Shown: piece after piece, positions 9,599 to 18,839 of the stretch
Position numbering within the stretch: the first letter of the stretch is position 1
Layout: each line of letters begins with the position of its first letter
DNA from: CAZFHA01 sp964518595
GTDB lineage: Bacteria > Bacillota > Clostridia > Saccharofermentanales > Saccharofermentanaceae
Direction: 5' to 3'
Assembly (NCBI GenBank): GCA_964518595.1
Contig: CAZFHA010000010.1
Location: 49,198-113,197, forward strand
Length of the DNA stretch: 64,000 nucleotides
Notes under the pieces: model-generated
The model's database searches: none
Told to the model about the DNA's origin: nothing
Seen by the model: the letters and a program-made list of their open reading frames with translations, nothing else
Position numbers and translations under genes: made by a program

Positions 9599-9641
9599 TA
9601 AAAACAACCCCGGAAAAGAGTCTTTCCCGAGGCTGTTTTCT
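9599..9641 (-). terminator. terminator of the metY-like gene
   Basis: On the minus strand a stem (AAAACAGCCTCGGGA with CCGGGGTTGTTTT, one or two wobbles) is followed by a T-rich run. It begins 26 bases after the stop of the sulfhydrylase gene. Confidence 0.75.
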
Positions 9642-9666
9642 GTCCTGTTCTGATAGTAAAACTAAA

Positions 9667-10947
9667 TCAAACCTTCTCTAAAGCCTGAGCAATATCAGCG
9701 ATTAAATCGTCTACATTCTCAATACCCACAGACAGGCGAACCATGTCCGGGCTCACGCCAGAAGCTAAAAGCTCACTGTCACTAAGCTGACGATGAGTAG
9801 TACCGGCAGGATGAAGTACACAAGTACGTGAATCCGCTACGTGGGTTACAATGGCTGCCAGCTGTAAATTATCCATAAAGGTAACAGCAGCTTCCCGACC
9901 ACCCTTGATACCAAAAGTCATAACACCACAGGAACCTTTAGGTAAGTATTTCTGCGCCAACTGGTAATTAGGATTGGAGGGTAAGCCTGGATAGGATACC
10001 CAGCTGACTTTGGGATGCTTTTCTAAAAACTCTGCAATGGCTTGTGCATTCTGACAATGACGCTCAACTCTTAAATGCAGAGTCTCAAGGCCTATATTCA
10101 GAAGAAAAGAGTTCTGGGGCGAAGGCACCGCACCCAAATCCCGCATCAGCTGCACTGTGGCCTTAACCAAATAGGCGGCCGGGCCAAATTTTTCGGTGTA
10201 AATAATACCATGATAGGAAGCATCTGGTGTAGTTAAGCCGGGGAACTTATCTTGATGTTCCGCCCAGTTAAACCGCCCACCGTCCACAATACAACCACCA
10301 ACACTAGTGGCATGTCCATCCATATATTTAGTCGTAGAATGGATGACAATATCTGCCCCCCACTCTAAAGGTCGGCAGTTAATAGGGGTGGCAAAGGTAT
10401 TATCAATAATCAGTGGTACACCATGGCTATGGGCAACCCGGGCAAACTTTTCGATATCCAAAACCGCCATGGCCGGGTTGGCAATTGTCTCACCAAAAAC
10501 CGCCTTAGTCTCCGGCCGGAAAGCCTTAGCCATCTCCTCTTCAGAGGCGTCCGGCGAAACAAAAGTAAAATCAATACCCAGACGCTTAAAAGTTACCGCA
10601 AATAAATTATATGTACCACCGTAAATGGTTGAAGAACTGACTACATGATCTCCGGCGGAACAAATATTAAAAATGGCATAGAAAGAAGCTGACTGACCGG
10701 AAGAGGTTAACATGGCAGCTACGCCACCTTCTAAATCGGCAATCTTAGCCGCCACCGCATCGCTGGTGGGATTGGCTAGGCGAGTATAAAAATAACCGCT
10801 GGCCTCTAAATCAAAAAGCTTTCCCATATGCTCAGAAGAGTCATACTTAAAGGTGGTGCTCTGAACAATAGGTACAATGCGGGATTGACCATTCTCCGGT
10901 TGATAACCGGCTTGGACACATTTTGTTTCTACATGATAATTACTCAT
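9667..10947 (-). CDS. metY: O-acetylhomoserine sulfhydrylase (aminocarboxypropyltransferase)
   Basis: A 426-residue PLP enzyme of the Cys/Met metabolism family. Key signs are YTRLANPTSDAVAAKIADLEGG, the cofactor-anchoring SSSTIYGGTYNLF, and the PLP lysine in HSTTKYMDGHATSVGG. Length (~425) and the GIENVDDLIADI tail match MetY better than cystathionine gamma-synthase or beta-lyase (~380). It would join O-acetylhomoserine and sulfide to homocysteine plus acetate. The start used (MSNYHVE) is four codons inside the longest frame, by family likeness; the upstream ATG is possible. A 12-base palindrome (ACGGCATGCCGT, 10961-10972) and an ATTGGGT/ACCCAAT repeat lie just upstream and may be operators. 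No SAM riboswitch was recognised. Confidence 0.93.
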   Translation of the reverse strand: MSNYHVETKCVQAGYQPENGQSRIVPIVQSTTFKYDSSEHMGKLFDLEASGYFYTRLANPTSDAVAAKIADLEGGVAAMLTSSGQSASFYAIFNICSAGDHVVSSSTIYGGTYNLFAVTFKRLGIDFTFVSPDASEEEMAKAFRPETKAVFGETIANPAMAVLDIEKFARVAHSHGVPLIIDNTFATPINCRPLEWGADIVIHSTTKYMDGHATSVGGCIVDGGRFNWAEHQDKFPGLTTPDASYHGIIYTEKFGPAAYLVKATVQLMRDLGAVPSPQNSFLLNIGLETLHLRVERHCQNAQAIAEFLEKHPKVSWVSYPGLPSNPNYQLAQKYLPKGSCGVMTFGIKGGREAAVTFMDNLQLAAIVTHVADSRTCVLHPAGTTHRQLSDSELLASGVSPDMVRLSVGIENVDDLIADIAQALEKV

Positions 10948-11065
10948 ACATAAAACCATTACGGCATGCCGTAAATCCTTTCCATATCTATTAGATTATT
11001 GGGTTCAGCAGATTATAGCTTCGATACCCAATTAGCTTTCAGTATAGCGGAAAATTTCGGCTTCT

Positions 11066-11098
11066 AAAAGGGGGAAACCACTCATGCTTCCCCCTTTT
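11066..11098. terminator. terminator after carB (usable on both strands)
   Basis: A stem AAAAGGGGGAA / TTCCCCCTTTT with a loop of about 11 bases, bounded by an A-run and a T-run, 57 bases past the carB stop. It separates the pyrimidine genes from metY. Confidence 0.85.
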
Positions 11099-11154
11099 TT
11101 CTGGTAATAAGAATACTATTCTACTACCGTTACCACTAAGACTGCTAGAGCTGC

Positions 11155-14100
11155 TTATTTGGATAGCATTTTATTTTCCGGGGGCACTTCGCTCTGGGGT
11201 ACGTTTTCAAAACGGGTTTTGGAGACGATATCAGCGAAGGTGGAAAGCTCATAGGCGATGAGATCCTGCGGACTGATATTTTGCTCCAGACATTCCAGAA
11301 CTGCTACCAAGGTATCCAAAGAGGTTATGGTCGGCACCCCATGCTCAATACAGATACGACGAAGGCGGAAGCCATTATTCACCATCACTGAACCATTGGA
11401 CTCGGTATTAACCAGAAGCTTAATAGTCCCATTGGCTACGCAGTCTTTGGTATTGGGAGAGGCTTCTTCCATTTTACGAACGCTATTGGTGGGAATACCG
11501 GCCTTATTCAGATAGTTAGCCGTACCACCGGTACCATAAAGTTCGTAGCCCAAGTTCATCAGCTTATCCGCTAAGGGAATCAAATCAGCTTTGTCACTGT
11601 CCCGCACCGTCAAGAGAACCCCTGCTCCTTTGGCGGGGAATTTAAATCCGGAAGCCAGAATCGCTTTATACATTGCTTGAGCATAGGTAGTGGATAGTCC
11701 TAGTACCTCACCGGTACTCTTCATCTCCGGCCCTAAGCTTACATCCACATCGTGGAGTTTTTCAAAAGAGAAAACCGGAGCTTTAACCGCGTACACCCAA
11801 GGATAGCGAGCATAGAGCCCTGTGCCGAAAGAAAAGTCCTTCAGCTTGCCACCCAGCATGATCTCTGTAGCCACATCCACAATGGGAATTCCGGTTACTT
11901 TGCTGATATAGGGTACGGTACGAGAGGAACGAGGATTCACCTCAATAACATATACCTCATCGTTGTAAAGAATGAACTGAATGTTGACTAAACCGATAAC
12001 TTTCAGGGCTAAAGCTAATTTTCTAGTATAATCCACGATCGTATCGCGAATGTGATCCGGAATATAGGCTGGGAAAATCGAAATCGAGTCACCAGAGTGA
12101 ACCCCCGCCCGCTCTAAATGCTCCATAATACCGGGAATCAGGATCTCTTCTCCGTCACAAACCGCATCAACTTCCAACTCCACGCCCCGAAGATATTTAT
12201 CAACCAAGATGGGATGCTCCTGCTCCACCAAATTGATAATCCGCATGTACTCAACCATTTCCTGATCGTTATAAACAATCGCCATGCCCTGACCACCCAG
12301 AACATAAGAGGGACGTACCAGAACCGGGTAGGATAATTTCTCGGCAATAGCCAATGCCTCTTCCACTGTGAAAACGGTACTGCCCTTTGGCCTTTTGATT
12401 CCACAGCTCTCCAGAATCGCATCAAAACGTTCCCGATCCTCTGCTGCGTCAACCATGTCGGCACTGGTTCCAAAGATAGGTGTGCCCATATCTGAGACTG
12501 CCTTGATAAGCTTAATGGCAGTTTGTCCTCCAAATTGACAGATACATCCATCCGGCTTTTCATTTTCAATGATAGCCCGGACATCGTCAGGGGTTAAGGG
12601 CTCGAAATATAGACGGTCAGAAGTATCAAAATCCGTCGATACCGTTTCCGGATTGTTGTTGGCAATAATGGCTTCATAGCCCAGCTTACGTAATGCCCAT
12701 ACTGAGTGCACAGAGCAGTAATCAAACTCAATCCCCTGTCCAATCCGGATGGGACCGGAACCTAGTACCAGAACTTTTTTTCTGTCTGTACGGGTTGCCT
12801 CATTATCCCGGTCAAAGGTGGAATAGTAGTAAGGCGTCAGAGCCTGATATTCACCGGCACAGGTGTCAACCATTTTGAAGGTATGAATCAAGCCTAGGGC
12901 TTTCCGGCGCGCCCGTACCGCATCTGCCGAATCACCTGTAAGTTTGGCGATATAGGAATCGGTGAAAGCCATTTTGACGCCTTTAGTGAAAAGTTCCTCA
13001 TCAGGTAATACTCCGGCTTTACCAGCTGCTAGGAAGGCCTCTTCCACCTCTACAATCCGGAGCAACTTACTAAGGAAGTACTTGTCTACCATGGTAATGT
13101 CATAGAGCTTTTCAATACTCTGCCCCCGGCGTAATGCCTCCGCCAGAACAAACATCCGCATATCGTCAACCATGTGCAGACGCTCTTCTAATTCTTCATC
13201 ACTAAGAGCGGCTATTACCGGAACTAACAGACCGTAAATATTTAGTTCCATGGAGCGAATCGCCTTCATAATGGAAGCTTCAAAGGTATTGGCAATAGCC
13301 ATAACCTCGCCGGTAGCTTTCATCTGTGTTCCCAAAGTCCGCTTAGCTTTAACAAACTTATCAAAAGGAAACTTAGGGATTTTAGTAACAATATAGTCTA
13401 CCGCCGGTTCGAAACAGGCCTTGGTAGTACCGGTAACTTCGTTAGGAATTTCATCCAAAGAATATCCACAAGCGATCTTTGAGGCGACCTTGGCAATAGG
13501 ATAACCGGTAGCTTTCGACGCCAGAGCGGAAGATCTGGATAATCGGGGATTTACCTCGATAACGGCATAGTCACGCAAGGTGGGGTGTTGGGCAAACTGA
13601 ACATTACAACCACCGACAATCTTTAGCTCTTCAACAATTTTAAGCGCTGCCGTCCGTAGGGTCTGGTACTCAGGATCAGTCAAAGTCTGAGCCGGAGCAA
13701 CTACAATAGAGTCACCGGTATGAACTCCCACAGGGTCGAGGTTTTCCATAGAACAAATGGTGATTCGATTGCCTTTGGCATCCCGAATGGCTTCAAACTC
13801 AATTTCTTTCCAACCGGCAATACTCTTTTCGATCAAAACTTGATGCACCCGGCTCACAGCTAGTCCCGTGGCAGCAATCTCCTCAAGTTCTGCTTGATTA
13901 TTTACAATACCGCCTCCGGTTCCGCCCAGGGTAAAAGCCGGACGAACAATTACTGGATAACCAATTTTTTCGGCGATTCGGCGACACTCCTCAACAGTCA
14001 GTGCCGTTTCCGAAGGAATACAAGGCTCATTAATTCTCAGCATGGCCGCCCGAAAATCTTCTCTATCCTCACCCATCTTGATGCCGATTGCGGAGGTGCC

Positions 14101-14448
14101 CATGAGCTGAACCCCTTGCTCGGCCAAAAAGCCTGACTCTGAGAGTTCCATGGCAAAATTCAGACCGGTCTGCCCACCCAAAGAGGCCAGAAGTCCGTCA
14201 ATTTTTTCGTCTATAATCAACTTCTTAATTACATCAATCTGTAAAGGCTCCAGAAAAACCTTATCAGCCATATCTGGATCTGTCATAATTGTTGCCGGAT
14301 TGCTGTTTACTAAGACTACGTAAAAACCTTCGGCCTTTAACGCCCGGCATGCTTGAGTACCGGCATAGTCGAACTCGGCGGCTTGACCAATAATAATCGG
14401 ACCTGATCCAATAACCATTACTCTACTTACATCTGTTCTTCTGGGCAT
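11155..14448 (-). CDS. carB: carbamoyl-phosphate synthase large subunit
   Basis: A 1097-residue protein of full family length. It has two homologous ATP-grasp halves (VMVIGSGPIIIGQAAEFDYAGTQ at the start, VLVLGSGPIRIGQGIEFDYCSVH near residue 560) and a C-terminal MGS-like allosteric domain (LYGTGGTANYLNKAG). The start is set by AAGGAG six bases upstream; a frame nine codons longer has no such site. It makes carbamoyl phosphate from bicarbonate, ammonia and 2 ATP for pyrimidines and arginine. The glutaminase subunit gene carA, usually just upstream, is not in this window: carB follows pyrF after a 166-base gap that carries its own promoter-like sequence. Confidence 0.97.
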   Translation of the reverse strand: MPRRTDVSRVMVIGSGPIIIGQAAEFDYAGTQACRALKAEGFYVVLVNSNPATIMTDPDMADKVFLEPLQIDVIKKLIIDEKIDGLLASLGGQTGLNFAMELSESGFLAEQGVQLMGTSAIGIKMGEDREDFRAAMLRINEPCIPSETALTVEECRRIAEKIGYPVIVRPAFTLGGTGGGIVNNQAELEEIAATGLAVSRVHQVLIEKSIAGWKEIEFEAIRDAKGNRITICSMENLDPVGVHTGDSIVVAPAQTLTDPEYQTLRTAALKIVEELKIVGGCNVQFAQHPTLRDYAVIEVNPRLSRSSALASKATGYPIAKVASKIACGYSLDEIPNEVTGTTKACFEPAVDYIVTKIPKFPFDKFVKAKRTLGTQMKATGEVMAIANTFEASIMKAIRSMELNIYGLLVPVIAALSDEELEERLHMVDDMRMFVLAEALRRGQSIEKLYDITMVDKYFLSKLLRIVEVEEAFLAAGKAGVLPDEELFTKGVKMAFTDSYIAKLTGDSADAVRARRKALGLIHTFKMVDTCAGEYQALTPYYYSTFDRDNEATRTDRKKVLVLGSGPIRIGQGIEFDYCSVHSVWALRKLGYEAIIANNNPETVSTDFDTSDRLYFEPLTPDDVRAIIENEKPDGCICQFGGQTAIKLIKAVSDMGTPIFGTSADMVDAAEDRERFDAILESCGIKRPKGSTVFTVEEALAIAEKLSYPVLVRPSYVLGGQGMAIVYNDQEMVEYMRIINLVEQEHPILVDKYLRGVELEVDAVCDGEEILIPGIMEHLERAGVHSGDSISIFPAYIPDHIRDTIVDYTRKLALALKVIGLVNIQFILYNDEVYVIEVNPRSSRTVPYISKVTGIPIVDVATEIMLGGKLKDFSFGTGLYARYPWVYAVKAPVFSFEKLHDVDVSLGPEMKSTGEVLGLSTTYAQAMYKAILASGFKFPAKGAGVLLTVRDSDKADLIPLADKLMNLGYELYGTGGTANYLNKAGIPTNSVRKMEEASPNTKDCVANGTIKLLVNTESNGSVMVNNGFRLRRICIEHGVPTITSLDTLVAVLECLEQNISPQDLIAYELSTFADIVSKTRFENVPQSEVPPENKMLSK

Positions 14449-14549
14449 ACATTTCTCCTTGTTTCCTGATGTCACCTGTATAAAGTTAGATAGTAGCTGT
14501 GTTTTTTCAGACTAACACTCCTTGAGTATATTTTACCCAAAGATAATTT

Positions 14550-14595
14550 ATTCACTTTTGTGAATTATTATACACAACCTTATCCTTATCTGCAA
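14550..14595 (-). promoter_or_regulatory. promoter and possible operator in front of carB
   Basis: On the minus strand TTGCAG, a 17-base spacer and a perfect TATAAT (14567-14572) lie about 120 bases before the carB start. ATTCAC-TTTT-GTGAAT, an inverted repeat, begins immediately downstream of the -10 where a repressor or a 5' hairpin would sit. The -35 is weak. This would let carB be expressed apart from the rest of the operon. Confidence 0.45.
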
Positions 14596-14614
14596 TCAAA
14601 AATTTTCCGCTGGC

Positions 14615-15568
14615 TCAGGTAATTTCACAGCGCCTGGCAATGGCAGCCGTTAAATCATCCCGCATCCGCAAAGCTTCATCTCTGGCAGCCTGAGCAAAGT
14701 CAAGAGCCGTCAAATCAGAACGCTTTTTATACGCACACATAATGCTTCTGGAGGCGTTAACAATAGCGCCCTTACCATTTTGATCAAAGTTCACGGCGGC
14801 CGCATCACTACTTCCACCCTGAGCGCCATATCCCGGCACCAGAATTAAGGACTGCTTCATGATGCCTCGCAGTTTCTCAGCCTGCTCCGGCCAAGTAGCC
14901 CCTACAACAGCACCTACTAGATTATAACCACTAGCGCCTACAGTATCCTGTCCCCACTCTGCAACCTTTCCGGCCACCGCCTCGTATAAAGTCCTTCCAT
15001 CGGCTAAGGAAAGATCTTGAAAATCTCCCGCCGAAGGATTAGAAGTACGCACAAGGATAAATAGCCCCTTACCCCGCTCTCTGGCTTCCACCAAAAAAGG
15101 TTCAACTCCGTCGATCCCCAAATAGGCATTGACAGTAATAGCATCGGCATTATACATAGCGGTTAGGGTCTTATCCCACAGCTCAGTCTCACCTAAAATA
15201 CTCTTAGCATAGGCCGAAGCCGTGGAACCGATATCGTTACGTTTGGCATCAGCAATTACCAACATCCCTTTTTCCTGAGCATAAGCAATGGTACGGCGCA
15301 GAGCCTCCATCCCATGTACACCATACATCTCATAATAAGCAAACTGGGGCTTCACTGCAGGAACAATGTCAGCGGTAGCATCAATAAGGGCTCGGTTGAA
15401 CTCGTAGATAGCCATAGCCGTTGCCATGGACTTATCCTCAATCTCCTTACCCCACGCCTGCAGTAGCTCTTCCGGCAAATACTCAGCCAGAGGATCAAGC
15501 CCCATCACCGTGGGATTACCCATCTTTTCAATTCGCTCTAACAAACGGTCACTAAAATGTTGTTTCAT
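14615..15568 (-). CDS. pyrF: orotidine 5'-phosphate decarboxylase (type 2)
   Basis: A 317-residue enzyme, longer than the ~240-residue B. subtilis type. It fits the type 2 subfamily: catalytic Asp-Lys-Asp array in ADAKRNDIGSTA, VMGLDPL near the N-terminus and LVPGYGAQGG for phosphate binding. It decarboxylates OMP to UMP, the last step of de novo synthesis. The gene starts eight bases after the pyrC stop with GGAG upstream, so it is in the same operon. Confidence 0.95.
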   Translation of the reverse strand: MKQHFSDRLLERIEKMGNPTVMGLDPLAEYLPEELLQAWGKEIEDKSMATAMAIYEFNRALIDATADIVPAVKPQFAYYEMYGVHGMEALRRTIAYAQEKGMLVIADAKRNDIGSTASAYAKSILGETELWDKTLTAMYNADAITVNAYLGIDGVEPFLVEARERGKGLFILVRTSNPSAGDFQDLSLADGRTLYEAVAGKVAEWGQDTVGASGYNLVGAVVGATWPEQAEKLRGIMKQSLILVPGYGAQGGSSDAAAVNFDQNGKGAIVNASRSIMCAYKKRSDLTALDFAQAARDEALRMRDDLTAAIARRCEIT

Positions 15569-15576
15569 TTTCAGTT

Positions 15577-16833
15577 TTACTCCTTTACTTCATAGGTAAT
15601 ACGTCCGCCACAAACCGTCAACAAGGTACGGCCATAAAGCTCGTAACCATCGAAGGGGGTATTCCTGGATTTACTGGCCATCTGATCTTTTTTGAAAATG
15701 AAGGGCTTTTCTAAATCGAAAACTGCCACATCGGCAATAGATCCTACCGCTAGGCTGCCACGGTTCAACTTAAGCAGCTGAGAAGGCTTTTCGGACATCG
15801 CCGCTACCAGGGCTCCTAAACTCATCAGCCCGGTCTTAACCAGCCAGGTATAAGACAAAGCAAAGGCCGTCTCAAAACCTAAGATACCATTATTAGCCAA
15901 AGCGAATTCAATATTTTTTTCATCCTCATGATGTGGTGCATGGTCAGTCACAATCAAATCCAAGGTACCATCCAAAACGCCTTCAATGATCGCCAAACGA
16001 TCCTCTTCCGTCCGTAAAGGCGGATTCATTTTGGCATTGGTATTGAATCCACGGCAGGCCTCATCAGTTAAGACAAAATAATGGGGACAAGTCTCTGAAG
16101 TCACCTTAACCCCACGCGCCTTGGCTTCACGAATAATCCGCACACCACCCTTGGTGCTGACATGACAAATATGAATGGGTAAATCAAGATACTCTGCCAT
16201 AATCACATCCCGAGCAATCATAATATCCTCAGCGGCGGTAGGAATACCTCGAAGTCCCAGCTCAGTAGAAACCTCTCCCTCGTTCATTGCCCCTTCGGCC
16301 AAGGACAAGTCCTCACAATGGTTCATCACCAAAAGGTCAAAATCAGCGGCATATTTCATCACCTTCATTAAAAGGTCGCTGGTCTTAACCGGGCGTCCGT
16401 CGTCAGACACCGCCACAATTCCTTCTTCTTTCATTAGGCCGAACTCAGCTAGCTCCTTACCATCCAGACTCTTGCTGGCGGCGCCCACGGGAAAAACATT
16501 GGCGTAACCCTCTGACTTAGCCTTTTGAACAATACTCCTAACCACCGTGGGGTTATCACAAGCCGGTTTGGTGTTGGGCATGGGACAAACAGAAGTAAAG
16601 CCCCCTCGAGCCGCACTCTTTGTTCCTGAGACAATATCCTCCCTGTACTCAAAGCCAGGATCCCGGAGGTGACAATGGACATCAATCAGTCCCGGCAAAA
16701 CCGCCGCCCCCTTTACATCTACAACCCGGTCAGCCGCCCCACTAAGAGCGGCAACAATCCTACCATCTTCAATCCATAAACTCTGCGGTTCACCCTGCCC
16801 CATGAGCAGGCCGTTTCTAATTTCTACTTTCAT
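15577..16833 (-). CDS. pyrC: dihydroorotase
   Basis: A 418-residue amidohydrolase of the class I (Bacillus/PyrC) type. Metal-binding His residues are in DVHCHLRDPGFEYREDI, later His in MNHCEDL and HICHVST, and the catalytic Asp in IVTDHAPHH. AGGAGG stands five bases before the ATG. It cyclises carbamoyl aspartate to dihydroorotate. It lies 156 bases after pyrB; that gap has no gene, and I could not establish a second attenuator in it. Confidence 0.96.
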   Translation of the reverse strand: MKVEIRNGLLMGQGEPQSLWIEDGRIVAALSGAADRVVDVKGAAVLPGLIDVHCHLRDPGFEYREDIVSGTKSAARGGFTSVCPMPNTKPACDNPTVVRSIVQKAKSEGYANVFPVGAASKSLDGKELAEFGLMKEEGIVAVSDDGRPVKTSDLLMKVMKYAADFDLLVMNHCEDLSLAEGAMNEGEVSTELGLRGIPTAAEDIMIARDVIMAEYLDLPIHICHVSTKGGVRIIREAKARGVKVTSETCPHYFVLTDEACRGFNTNAKMNPPLRTEEDRLAIIEGVLDGTLDLIVTDHAPHHEDEKNIEFALANNGILGFETAFALSYTWLVKTGLMSLGALVAAMSEKPSQLLKLNRGSLAVGSIADVAVFDLEKPFIFKKDQMASKSRNTPFDGYELYGRTLLTVCGGRITYEVKE

Positions 16834-16989
16834 AGAGTCCTCCTATAATTCTTATTTAGTCTGCGCCCTGCCAGTATTTAAACCTCTTGCCCAAGTAGCC
16901 TTGGCCTTTGGGAGAACTGAGAACGCGACTTTGTTAATTCTTGTATCGTTATAATAAAGAAGCTATTAGCAGTACTAAAACCACTAAAC

Positions 16990-17919
16990 TTATTCTTGAT
17001 TTCTTCGAGCCATCAAAAGATACAGCACGGCCATGCGCACCGCCACACCGTTGGTCACTTGTTCGTTAATAACCGATTGCGGGCAGTCATAGACGGCGGT
17101 AGGCATCTCTACCCCATGATTACAGGGACCCGGATGCATCAACAGCGCCTCAGGAGCGGCTAAAGCCAGCATCTCTTGGGTGATACCATAATAGCGGGAA
17201 TACTCAGCGATAGAGGGGAACAGGGACTTTGTCTGGCGCTCCAGTTGCAGCCGCAGTCCCATGACCACATCAGCCGAACTAACCGCCTCCGCTACTGTGG
17301 AACAAATCTTCGCCCCGGTCTTCTCAAAACCCTTAGGCATCAAAGTCGCCGGCCCGGCCACTCGAACCTCTGCTCCCATCTTCGCCAAACCAATAGCATT
17401 ACTTCTAGCTACCCGGCTGTGGAGAATATCGCCACAAATGGCAACTTTCAAGCCCTCAAGGCGCCCCAACTTCTCTCGCATGGTGTACATATCCAAAAGC
17501 GCCTGAGTAGGATGCTCATTCATACCATCTCCAGCATTTACCACCGAAGCCTTAAGTTCTGGAGCAATAAAATGCGGCGCTCCCGACTGGTTGTGCCGCA
17601 TTACAATAATATCCGTTGCCATGGCGTCAATGGTGCGAACAGTGTCCAACAAAGACTCACCCTTATTGACGCTACTGCCAGAGGAAGAAATATTGGCACT
17701 GGCCGCCCCCATAAACTTCGAAGCCATCTCAAAAGAAAGTCTTGTCCTCGTACTATTCTCATAGAAAAACGTAACCACCGACTTTCCTTGCAAATGAGAG
17801 GTCTTCTTATTCCCGGAAGTCATCGCCACCTTCATCATCTGAGCTGTATCCAAAATCAGCCCGATCTCCTCAGCGGCTAACTCCTTCATTCCTAACAAAT
17901 CTTTACTCTTTAACTGCAT
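16990..17919 (-). CDS. pyrB: aspartate carbamoyltransferase catalytic subunit
   Basis: A 309-residue transcarbamoylase. The carbamoyl-phosphate loop is YENSTRTRLSFE, the second signature is NEHPTQALLDMYT, and HPGPCNHGVE near the C-terminus binds aspartate. No regulatory pyrI is adjacent, which is usual in Bacillota. It sits 18 bases downstream of pyrR with a GGGGAG ribosome site, and makes carbamoyl aspartate for pyrC. Confidence 0.97.
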   Translation of the reverse strand: MQLKSKDLLGMKELAAEEIGLILDTAQMMKVAMTSGNKKTSHLQGKSVVTFFYENSTRTRLSFEMASKFMGAASANISSSGSSVNKGESLLDTVRTIDAMATDIIVMRHNQSGAPHFIAPELKASVVNAGDGMNEHPTQALLDMYTMREKLGRLEGLKVAICGDILHSRVARSNAIGLAKMGAEVRVAGPATLMPKGFEKTGAKICSTVAEAVSSADVVMGLRLQLERQTKSLFPSIAEYSRYYGITQEMLALAAPEALLMHPGPCNHGVEMPTAVYDCPQSVINEQVTNGVAVRMAVLYLLMARRNQE

Positions 17920-17937
17920 CTGTCTACTCCCCTTCGC

Positions 17938-18489
17938 TTATTTCACTTCATCCCACAAAGACACCCGGTCTTGGCTGTCAATCTCCGAAAACTCCACATG
18001 AATCGATTCCGTATGAGCAGTAGGAACATTCTTACCCACAAAATCCGCCCGAAAAGGCAGTTCCCGGTGTCCCCGGTCTACCATAATCGCCAACTGAATA
18101 GCCGCCGGACGTCCCATATCAAAAACCGCATCAATAGCCGCTCGCACCGTTCGACCGGTATAAAGCACATCATCTACCAAAACCACCGTCTTATCGTTAA
18201 TATTAAAAGGAATCGCTGTACCGTTCACTACAGGATGAGCGCTGAGCATGGATAAATCATCACGATAAAAAGTAATATCCAAAATTCCCACCGGCGGTTT
18301 CTGACCCTCAATCTCTTCCAAAAGTGAGGCAATCCGATTGGCCATTGGAACCCCTCGACGCTGAATTCCAATCAACACCACTTCAGAAAGCCCCCGATTC
18401 TTCTCCACAATCTCATGTGCAATCCGAATCAAAGCCCGGCCTACCGCCGCCTGATCCATAAGTACAGATTTTTCATAAAGTTCCGCCAT
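17938..18489 (-). CDS. pyrR: bifunctional pyrimidine operon attenuator / uracil phosphoribosyltransferase
   Basis: A 183-residue protein of normal PyrR length with the PRPP loop VVLVDDVLYTGRTVRAAID and QRRGVPMANRIA. The first true ATG is at 18489; the longer frame begins at a TTG without support. PyrR binds UMP and the pyr mRNA leader to favour termination, with minor UPRT activity. It is the first gene of the operon, and a strong terminator lies only ~45 bases upstream, consistent with self-controlled attenuation. Confidence 0.96.
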   Translation of the reverse strand: MAELYEKSVLMDQAAVGRALIRIAHEIVEKNRGLSEVVLIGIQRRGVPMANRIASLLEEIEGQKPPVGILDITFYRDDLSMLSAHPVVNGTAIPFNINDKTVVLVDDVLYTGRTVRAAIDAVFDMGRPAAIQLAIMVDRGHRELPFRADFVGKNVPTAHTESIHVEFSEIDSQDRVSLWDEVK

Positions 18490-18532
18490 TCCGATTCCCT
18501 TTCCGGTCTCATCGACCAACCCATTTTGGCCA

Positions 18533-18570
18533 CAAAAAAGCCTCCCACGGCTTCGGGCCGTAAGAAGGCT
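18533..18570 (-). terminator. attenuator terminator ahead of pyrR
   Basis: On the minus strand AGCCTTCTTACGGC, a short loop and GCCGTGGGAGGCT form a long stem followed at once by TTTTTT. It sits between the promoter region and the pyrR start, not behind a gene, so it is best read as a transcription attenuator. The 3' arm also contains GTGGGAGGCT, close to the GNGAGGYU core of known PyrR-binding loops. Confidence 0.8.
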
Positions 18571-18670
18571 GATATATACGCATCCGCTTATGAAGAGCTT
18601 AGGCGCCTCGGTACCCTCGTACCCCAGCAGCCACCAAGAGCGGCCTGCCTAACTCGTTATTCACTTCGCT
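18571..18670 (-). promoter_or_regulatory. structured 5' leader of the pyr operon
   Basis: About 100 transcribed bases upstream of the attenuator fold on paper into a closing helix (GAGTTAGGC at 18647-18655 with GCCTAAGCTC at 18595-18604) enclosing at least one clear hairpin (GGTAC-GAGG-GTACC, 18610-18623) and a weaker one. This is the place for antiterminator and PyrR-binding elements. I could not match the full PyrR consensus, and the GAGGGTACCGAGG stretch faintly recalls a T-box, so the class of leader is open. The promoter was not pinned down. Confidence 0.5.
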
Positions 18671-18749
18671 TATAAATCACCCTTCTTGATCTCACAGAAT
18701 CAAATTTAAAAGGTTCATCAATAAATTTAACTAAAGCATAAACTATTCG

Positions 18750-18779
18750 TTGACAGATTTCAAGATGCTGTGGTAAAAT
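18750..18779 (+). promoter_or_regulatory. promoter of tRNA-Leu
   Basis: TTGACA (perfect -35) and TAAAAT (-10) with an 18-base spacer, about 60 bases upstream of the tRNA. The -35 lies close to the presumed start region of the divergent pyr operon. Confidence 0.75.
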
Positions 18780-18839
18780 TCTCAAGAACTCACCGCTCCG
18801 GGCATAAAACGAGAGCACAACGAGCTGGTGATCCTATAT

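Noticed and set aside
9345..11154. SAM or S-box riboswitch before metY
   Set aside because: No leader of suitable length or conserved core was recognised; only short palindromes and a terminator are present.
18600..18660. Possible T-box riboswitch (GAGGGTACCGAGG in the pyr leader)
   Set aside because: Only part of the T-box core matches, and the adjacent gene is pyrR, for which tRNA sensing is not expected.
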